Under the pieces are notes generated by a model. That model did no database searches and had not been told where the DNA came from. It saw nothing but the letters and a program-made list of their open reading frames with translations. Of a stretch of 64,000 nucleotides of DNA, positions 57,153-64,000 are shown in pieces. The stretch is taken from assembly GCF_001642475.1 (NCBI RefSeq), contig NW_019173958.1, forward strand, positions 62,001-126,000, written 5' to 3'. Both the position numbers and the translations under genes were made by a program. Position 1 is the first letter of the stretch; every line of letters begins with the position of its first letter. This DNA comes from Fonsecaea monophora. Lineage: Eukaryota; Ascomycota; Eurotiomycetes; Chaetothyriales; Herpotrichiellaceae.

Positions 57153-59816
57153 TCAAATATCGTCTGGGTCACCAAGATCCCATTTCCGCGTCGTCAACTT
57201 TCGCTGCTTCTTGACAGGGGGAGCAGCCACTTGTGAGTCTTCCAACACCGATATCCTGGTCACACTTGAGCTCCGTAGTGACAGCTTCCGTGGCGAAACA
57301 TCACATATGTCCAACCCATCGTCGCTTTGCCTGGGCTTCAGCGTTGCCACGCTGTCTCGATCCTTGGTTGATGCCCTCAACGAAGCTAGAAAAGGGTTGG
57401 TCGCAATGTTGGTGTTGGAAGACTCCTGCAAGACCAAACTTTTGAGTGGCGATTTGGACGTGGTCGTGCCTCGAGATTTCTTTGTTGGGCTTCTTGTCTG
57501 AATCTCTTGTTCCAGTGCACGCAATTTGGCCCGGAGGTTCTCATTTTCTCTCTCAAGCTCCTCAATCCTCCCGTCTCCAGGAGCATCCTCGTGGATCGTG
57601 ATCTTTGCTGTTTTCTCGAGGATTTCAAGCTTGCCATCCACATACGCCTCCCCCCTCAGCCTCTCCTGCTCCCACGCTGCTCTCCATCTTCCTCTCTCCT
57701 CGTCCAGCCGTTCCTCCATCTCTGTCCAGCACTCCTCACGAACTTCTTGCTCCATGACGGAGAGCTTCTCCTCCGCTGCTTGCAGCTTCAGTTCTGCCTC
57801 AGTTCGCTTGATTTCTTCTTCCGCGAGTTTGACAGCCAAGAAATCGCATTCTTCAGCTAGTCTTGCCGCCTCATGGGTCGCCTGATCTAGTTCTTTCGTG
57901 ATGAAGAACGCATTTGCAACATCATGTGGAGTAGCCCGGCCACTTTGTAATGCCTTCCCTTGAGGTCCCCCCAAGATCGTGCTAGTCACGCTAGGAACCC
58001 TGGGAACCGTAACCTCTCGAGCCATGGCTGCATATCTCAGAATCTGACTTGTGGCATTGAAGTCTCCCAGAGGATCAGCTGTGACAATCATCACCCCCTT
58101 CTGTGGTGGTCTGCATGCGACAGTATGGTTCGATGATGGAAAAGAGTTTGAAAACAAAAGTTCGGTGAGCTTACACTGCCGGAAAGGGACGATAGGCTTG
58201 CTTCCTTCTTGTTGGCAATCATTGATGACCTGCAGACACTGTCCAAGGTACATCAAGCTCTCGTTGATCTTGCCTGCTTCCGCCAGCGTCGATCCGGTGG
58301 TTTTGGCGTTGCGGGCACGCTCGGAACCAGCGAGATCACAGATGGTCATGGTTCCCCCAGTCCAAGGAGATTGACAGGACATTAAATACCCACCATGGTA
58401 GTTCGACCTCGTTCGCTTTTTCACTTCGATGCAGAAGAAGCCATGACTTCTGGAACTGACACTATTGCTTCCTGTTCCTGCGACTCTCCGCTCGGTGAGG
58501 CCCGTTTCAAGAATCATCATTGCCTCATCATAACTTCCACATACAACTTTCCGAAGCCCAGCAACAACTTTCATATCGGGGGACATTTCGGTGTTCTTAA
58601 ACAGTAATGGACGTCGGAGCAAACCCTTTTGCAGAGCGGCTCCTTGCCGTGTCGATGTTGGTGGTGCATTTGGTGACGTGGGATTCGATAGCAGGTCAAA
58701 AATGCGATCGTTGTATACCTCGTACATCGATACGAGGACGACATACTCGGAATCTTGCTCGATGTCTACAGTGAATCCCCCCACATCAGGGTTCTGGGGG
58801 AATGTGGACGGTCGAGGTAGAGGAGGTCTTCGGACGGAGTGACCCATAGATTCCTTGACAAGCACAGATTTAGCAGGGGACTTTCTCAGGTTTTTCAGGC
58901 GACTTAAAAATGGGACTTTTGACGGCGGCCGCCAGGGTTCTTTCTCGGGCGGAGAAATCATATCAGAGATACTCGAAGGTACCTGTACGGATGACATAGC
59001 ACAGCCTGTGAAGTGGTCGGGGATAAATGCCAACGGCAATGGGTTTTCAACAGTGTTGGAGTTTGAACGGGTTCGGGGAGGTGGAGGAAATGAGCCGGGA
59101 AGCCCATTGTTGCGAATGCCTACCATCATGGGGGTTTGAGCTCGTGACATGGGTGTCTGCGCTCGTGATAGTCTAGCTCGATCGCCATCGCTGTAGATTG
59201 ACTCGAGGAAAGTGGTTGCCGACAAGATCTGGGCTTCGGCGGGATCAGACGCCTGGAGGGAAGAAAGCAGGCCAGTATCCGTGGGGAGATCTGGATGGTG
59301 CGGTCGACGTATATGCTCGCCAATTGACCTGAAAAGAACATCAAGGGTCATCTGTGTGAGTCCTCGTTGAGACTTTGATCCAAGGATTGTATGGCTCTAT
59401 CTCGTGGTCAGTGGCTAAGAAAAGATCTTAACTCAATGCCTGCTTACCTTCCCACTACCTGTAACTCCCAATGTAGCAACAAGGCCATCTCTTCCGGTTT
59501 GCAGCACGCTCTTAATTGTGTCTGCCACGCCAGTCTCATCGAAGATGTCTAATTGTGTTGCCTCCTCCTGGAATACCTTTGTAAATCCGAATCTTTCAAT
59601 TGCGCGCTTCCTTGAGTCATTGGGAGGCTGTAGCGTGATGTGGCTCGAGAAGGTACTGCATGAATTTCCATCGGGCTCGACAGGTGAATTCGGCGGTTCC
59701 ACGATAAGCCACGGCTCAGACTTTTGCTTTGACTGTGGGAGCTGAAACGCAGGTCGAAGGCGTAGATAGACCTGGAAGAGCGAGGTTTGTGGTGGCATCT
59801 TGGTCGGGTTGTCCAT
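57153..59816 (-). CDS. Kinesin-6 type motor protein
   Basis: Two exons, 59816-59448 and 59396-57153, with a 51-nt intron that splits the P-loop between K and S (GVTGSGK|SHT). They encode 870 residues. The N-terminal motor has YLRLRPA, the P-loop at about 117-124, SSRSHGFF (switch I), DLAGSERA (switch II) and LTELLF. A long Ser/Pro-rich insertion, with a tandem SRAQTPM duplication, lies between the early motor and EYVVLVSMYEVYNDRIFDLL; this loop-6 insertion is the mark of kinesin-6 (KIF20/Klp9) proteins. A coiled coil (about residues 580-690) and a basic C-terminal PPVKKQRK nuclear signal follow. It likely works in spindle or midzone microtubule sliding in nuclear division. Confidence 0.9.
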
Positions 59817-60159
59817 GATGAAGGAGGAAAGGACAGTTCTGGGCTGCAACCTGCTGGGATTTAGTTTTCAGGTCAACTTCACGGTCAAAGAAGTTTATTC
59901 TGCAGCGGCGCTGATGAATTGACTCTGAGGTTGCTGCAAATGTCTTGGCGTTGTTGTAGGCCACCCATTTTGGAAAACTGAGAGGTTGCTACGGCAGCGA
60001 TCATAGTGGGGCGCTTTCCCTTCACACAGTTTCCCCATATCAGATTGGGGATCACGAGTCTCCAAACCTCTCTTCACAGTCTGTCCACGCTGTGGAATCA
60101 AATAGTGTTGTATGTGATATCACATATAAATATACAAGTGCCGAGAAGTCGGATCTTAT
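59817..60159. other. Short intergenic region
   Basis: 343 bp between the kinesin start and the N-acetyltransferase 3' end (both minus strand). No gene seen. Confidence 0.5.
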
Positions 60160-61325
60160 CTATACACTGACCGGCTGCCTAACCTCGGCGGCGGTACCCG
60201 CAATACCTCTCTGCTCGTCTGGGTTGAGCTCGATCTCGAACCAGGTCTTCAGACCTGCAATCCGCTCTTTCTCGGACTTCGCGTCCAGGACGACTTCCTT
60301 GGGTCCTTCACCCAGCCTCCGCTCAAAGACAGTCCCAGACAGGATGACGGTCCCCGTGGCCTCTGTCTTCGTCTCGTCATCCACAAGAATGCGCACCAGG
60401 ACGAGACGATGTGTGAACCAACTCGCTGGGTCTTGGCTCGTGCGGTAGTTGATGATTTCGAAGTCCATAGGAAGCCATTCCAGGTCAGCGAAGCAGTAGC
60501 CACCCTGCCAAGTTTGGTGGGTCTTGTTACGGGTTTCGAGAACCCAAAGTTTCTGGGTTTGATCTGTGTTGGAGGCAATAGGCCTATATACGAGGCGGAC
60601 TTCGGCCCCGGGTACGGAAGCATGAGGTCGCGGGTTGTCGTGATCTAGTGGAATGGGGTGGATGGGGGAACCGCTACCAAAACCGACGTCGACCTATATC
60701 AGAGTGTTATGAGTTAGGACATGCTTTGTTCAATGGTATGGCTATCGGGTGGAAGGGTATAGGGTCATATACCAGGTATTTCTGCTTGTTGATGATCACG
60801 ATAATGACTTCGTGCTGCCTGTCGACACAACATGTCAGCTATTCTTACGGCAATGGAATGGCCGATTCCGAGAGCGCCACGACACACTTACCATCCAGCG
60901 AACCCGTCAGGATCGACTGAGTCCCCGCTTAAAGCGAGACTGACCCTTGCGCCCGTCACATACAGCTGATAGCCTAGGGATCTGAGGATGGTGCTGAAAA
61001 AAGCGTTGTTTTCCATACAATAACCACCCAACCTTCGCTCGACGAGTTTGTGATATAATGCCTCATGGTCGAGCGACAGGACGCGGTGCCACGAATAATG
61101 CAGTGCAACGTTTCCCCATGGATTAAAGGCCATCTGACGGAGCTGCAGGGTTGACAGTGCTGCCAGGGGGTCTGTCTTGATCTCGGACTCGAGTGTCGCA
61201 AGGGTGTAATCCTTTGAAGGCGCAATGCATGTTGAAACGTATGTGGACAGTTGTTCACGCGTGTAGACGGGCCGAGACGATGAGAGGGAGGTGGTTTCCG
61301 GGGGTGTAGTTGCGACTTCGCCCAT
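60160..61325 (-). CDS. Arylamine N-acetyltransferase
   Basis: Three exons: 61325-60892, 60818-60773 and 60693-60160. The middle exon is only 46 nt. They encode 337 residues. RRLGGYCMENNAFF carries the catalytic Cys (RxGGxCxExN). The short second exon brings WQHEVIIVII with the catalytic His, and the junction to the third exon makes KYLVDVGFGSG, whose Asp completes the Cys-His-Asp triad. It transfers acetyl or other acyl groups from CoA to arylamines and hydrazines. In several fungi related enzymes detoxify plant or bacterial amines; the substrate here is not known. The tiny exon is supported because without it the His and Asp motifs are lost. Confidence 0.93.
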
Positions 61326-62561
61326 TGTGCTTAGTTTTCAAGTTCTGAGTCTGCGTCCGCCGTTTGTACGCTGCGAATATCCTACAAGTGGTGATACCGG
61401 TGGTCAACGTCGCAGGATTTATACAGTGAATCACCGAGTTGTATACCAAAACAAATAATTTGTCATCATGAGGTCTTTCTTGGTCGAGACTGAAAAATGT
61501 GAGAAGACAAGAGGTCTAGATGACCTATCAACACCATAAATGACTAAGTAGAGGTAGCAGATGTGGGTAGAGACCTAGTACGATACGCGCGGAGATGTAC
61601 GATTGTGATTGAGGATGCAAATTGCGACGACATCGACGGTAGATTGTATGGGCACACATTTTCGTCGTGCCTAGTCCTTGGGTGCTGTGTGGAGGCAGAA
61701 GGAGGGGCTTGAGGGCGAGGATCCCATATTCCGCGCTTGGGAGGGAGAGGGATTTTAGTGGCTATAATACAAGTAGGAGCCGATGAATTCAGATGGTTGT
61801 CCTGCCATACCTGCATAAAGATATACAGGTGAATACCTGAAGGTTTGAGTTTAGGGATCGAATACAGAGGAAGGAGAGATCGAAACCCACCGTTTGAACC
61901 AGCATGTCTGCATCGGCTTCATTTCTCGTTGAAAGCGGCATCTTAGGCCTTTGTGCATAGTCCCGAGTACCTGCACAGAGGGCACCGTGGGCTTTGTGCT
62001 TCTAAGGTGGTATTTAGGTAAACAGGGTACGAGTCTCTCGTACTCGGTACATTAGGTTTCAGTGTCTCAGAGGGGCCGGGAGCTGCAGGCGAACAAATCG
62101 GGCTTCGACAATTTTTCCTTCTCAGCACCTTCTCAGCAATCGAACAGTGCAATGAGCCATACAGAGTCGTCTGGTGCCTCGTGGGTTGCATGGGCTCTGC
62201 AGACGCCCCTCCAATTAGCCTGTTTCTCGCCTCTACCACAAAGACATGAATTTCCAGATCAATCGTCCCTTTCCTCGTCAGCTTGATCAGGTCATGTTCT
62301 GATCCGAATAAACTCAATCGAGAGCGTACCAAAACCCTATGATGCCAGACTACTTCTCCTCAGGGTGATCGACATGCCCGTCGCCATCAATTGCCACATA
62401 GCTGCCATTCAGCTGAAGAACCCCACAACCCGCTGCCACGTTACGGCATCTGGGTCCTGAACCTGATCTGATCCGATCCCTCGTCGACCTCCGTCAACGC
62501 TACTTTTCCCTGTTGCCCAGGCAGCTAGCTGTCCCTTCGACGATAACGCCTACCGTCAGCC
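61326..62561. other. Divergent intergenic region
   Basis: 1.2 kb between the N-acetyltransferase gene (minus) and the SDR-like gene (plus). An inverted repeat with arms GTACGAG/CTCGTAC and a 3-nt loop lies at 62027-62043. No gene was recognised. Confidence 0.5.
62027..62043. repeat. Small inverted repeat of the GTACGAG family
   Basis: Arms GTACGAG and CTCGTAC separated by TCT. It resembles the words found in the 7.3-12.6 kb region. Confidence 0.6.
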
Positions 62562-64000
62562 ATGAAAGAGACCCTGCGCAAGAAGTCAACCAAGACCAGT
62601 TCAGGCAGCGAGTTTGACGTGACTTCGCAGCTGGATGTCACCTCGCAGTCCAGTGAATCTGTCTCGCCGAATCCATGGGCCAGTGAGACCTCGTCCGCCT
62701 TGAATGGTGAAGGCATATCTCGCCAGATGTCCAAATCTTCCAGGACCCCAGATACCGCGTCTCCCATACGAAGCATCATGTCGACTGCCACCAAGGAAGA
62801 AGAGTCTGGCTCACCTCCTCCATCCACTCAGCGGTTGGACGTTCCTCCTCCCGTTGGCGACGCCGCTACCACTGACGACTCTGGCAAACCCACTCGCCGA
62901 AGAAAGACCGTCACCAAGACACCTCACACTTTCGAGCTCGAGGCTGATCTAAACCCCGTTAAACAGAAAGAACAGCAGCCAATCTCTGCGCCGAACGAAC
63001 CGCCTAAACCAGACGTCCAAACGCCCGTGCCCAAAAAGAAGAAACGAGTATCTCAGGTTGCCTCCCCCGATGCCGCGACCACCCCCACGGTCATGGTCAA
63101 TTCAATGCCCTCCCCTGATGTAGCGACTCCCATATCATCACCAAAATCTCCTTCTGTCGCCCCTCCGTCCACTTCAAACCAGGCCTTGGTCCCCTCAACA
63201 ACGATTTCTCCTTCTCTCAAACCAAATGGCTCATCAACAACCACTCCCGTAAACCCTTTTACGACACGAACCAAGAAATCCCAGTCCATGTCATCCGTCC
63301 CTCAAGTCTTTGCTTCCAACCCGTGCCGTTTCACACCGCCGCCGTTACCGAAAGAATCCTTCCACGGCAAAGTCATCGTTCTGACCAATGGCGCCAGCCA
63401 AACGGGCCAGTGCCTCGTACGTCAATTCCACGCGGCAGGTTGTCGGGTGATCTTTGGCGACACGAATGGTGACCAGGCCCGCAAATTTATCTCCTCGCTA
63501 GGCCCACCGCACGTGGTTCACTACAATAGATGCGATATGACAAGGTACTCTGACATGCTGGACCTCTTCAAGCTTGCTATTACCATGTACGGTCGTGTCG
63601 ACCACGCAATCTTCGGCGTGGGCGATGATGGCGGCCAAGCGTGCACGGTTGGTGCGGGCGAAAAGGGTTGGTTCGAAGACCGACCTGGGATCAACAAGAC
63701 GGCCAAGATGGCCTATGACGAGGTTGCAACAGAGCCCTCTGGTTTGGCAGAAATCATCACGGCGAGCGTCCGGTTTGCTCGAATTGCATTGGCGTATCTG
63801 AAATATTCGCCCAAGTCCAAGAGCAGCACCAAGAAAATCGTCAATCCCTATTCGAAACCGCAGCCTGAGCCTTCAACCCCGCCGGGTATGAACGACCGCA
63901 GTCTGACTTTCCTCACGTCTGTGGCAGCATTTAAGGAGACCCCACGCCTACCCATCTACCAAGTGACGCAGCACTCGATCCTGGGGCTCGTGCGCAGCCT
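62562..64000 (+). CDS. SDR-like protein with long disordered N-terminus (3' truncated by window end)
   Basis: An open frame of 479 codons from ATG 62562 continues past the window end. The first 260 residues are Ser/Pro/Thr-rich with several short basic patches (PKKKKR, TRRRKT) and so are probably disordered and possibly nuclear. From about residue 265 an SDR-like fold starts: GKVIVLTNGASQTG where NAD(P) proteins have TGxxxGxG, then strands, AITMYGRVDHAIFGVGDDG in place of the NNAG motif, and LTFLTSVAAF. At the window end, LPIYQVTQHSILGLVR has a Tyr but Gln where the catalytic Lys should be. The missing Lys and lost NAG argue against an ordinary SDR enzyme. A regulatory or scaffold role is possible but not shown. 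Confidence 0.72.
   Translation, partial: MKETLRKKSTKTSSGSEFDVTSQLDVTSQSSESVSPNPWASETSSALNGEGISRQMSKSSRTPDTASPIRSIMSTATKEEESGSPPPSTQRLDVPPPVGDAATTDDSGKPTRRRKTVTKTPHTFELEADLNPVKQKEQQPISAPNEPPKPDVQTPVPKKKKRVSQVASPDAATTPTVMVNSMPSPDVATPISSPKSPSVAPPSTSNQALVPSTTISPSLKPNGSSTTTPVNPFTTRTKKSQSMSSVPQVFASNPCRFTPPPLPKESFHGKVIVLTNGASQTGQCLVRQFHAAGCRVIFGDTNGDQARKFISSLGPPHVVHYNRCDMTRYSDMLDLFKLAITMYGRVDHAIFGVGDDGGQACTVGAGEKGWFEDRPGINKTAKMAYDEVATEPSGLAEIITASVRFARIALAYLKYSPKSKSSTKKIVNPYSKPQPEPSTPPGMNDRSLTFLTSVAAFKETPRLPIYQVTQHSILGLVRS

Noticed and set aside
1..64000. CRISPR array or bacterial operon
   Set aside because: No regular spacer-repeat array; introns and protein families are fungal.

Overview
The window is nuclear DNA from a filamentous ascomycete (Pezizomycotina). 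Short spliceosomal introns (48-139 nt in most genes, one of 232 nt) carry GTAAGT-like donors and CTRAC-like branch points. The proteins belong to fungal families: a Zn(II)2Cys6 regulator, bZIP/DUF3425, DUF3292, DUF3433, DUF6594, a fungal SLATT protein, a UstYa-like membrane protein, and many short-chain dehydrogenases (SDRs). The mix would suit Eurotiomycetes such as Chaetothyriales, but that placement is inference. I recognised no tRNA, rRNA, CRISPR array or intact transposon.

Layout. 1-4.6 kb holds no recognisable gene. 4.6-7.3 kb is a five-exon Zn2Cys6 regulator. 7.3-12.6 kb is a gene-poor stretch rich in short GTAC/CGAG/TACCT words. 12.6-17.7 kb has three minus-strand genes: an SDR, a very acidic nuclear-type protein and a DUF6594 membrane protein. 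18.9-21.2 kb has two retropepsin-like genes; the second lacks the DTG catalytic motif. 22.2-24.8 kb is a divergent SDR pair, followed by a bZIP/DUF3425 regulator, a frameshifted lysozyme-like gene and signal peptidase subunit Sec11. 30.4-36.0 kb holds DUF3433 and DUF3292 membrane proteins, the latter with a GC-AG intron. 36.6-41.5 kb has an SDR, a NAPE-PLD-type metallo-hydrolase and a divergent amidohydrolase/decarboxylase. 42.2-45.9 kb has a single-pass membrane protein and a CorA-like channel. 47.3-53.5 kb holds a UstYa-like protein, a Cys-repeat protein and a GMC oxidoreductase. 53.6-64 kb has a fungal SLATT protein, an NmrA-like protein, a kinesin-6, an arylamine N-acetyltransferase and the 5' part of an SDR-like protein that runs off the end.

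How the genes relate. Most of the window looks like ordinary accessory fungal chromosome, with redox and detoxification enzymes (five complete SDR/NmrA-fold enzymes plus one more NmrA-like, GMC oxidase, amidohydrolase, N-acetyltransferase) among housekeeping genes (sec11, kinesin, CorA). The most novel locus I see is 49.9-50.6 kb. Three exons join to give a 164-residue protein whose C-terminal half is a ladder of cysteines every ten residues. It lies between a UstYa-like gene and a GMC oxidase gene. The exon models come from reading splice signals and frame continuity by eye; every multi-exon model given as complete sums to a whole number of codons.
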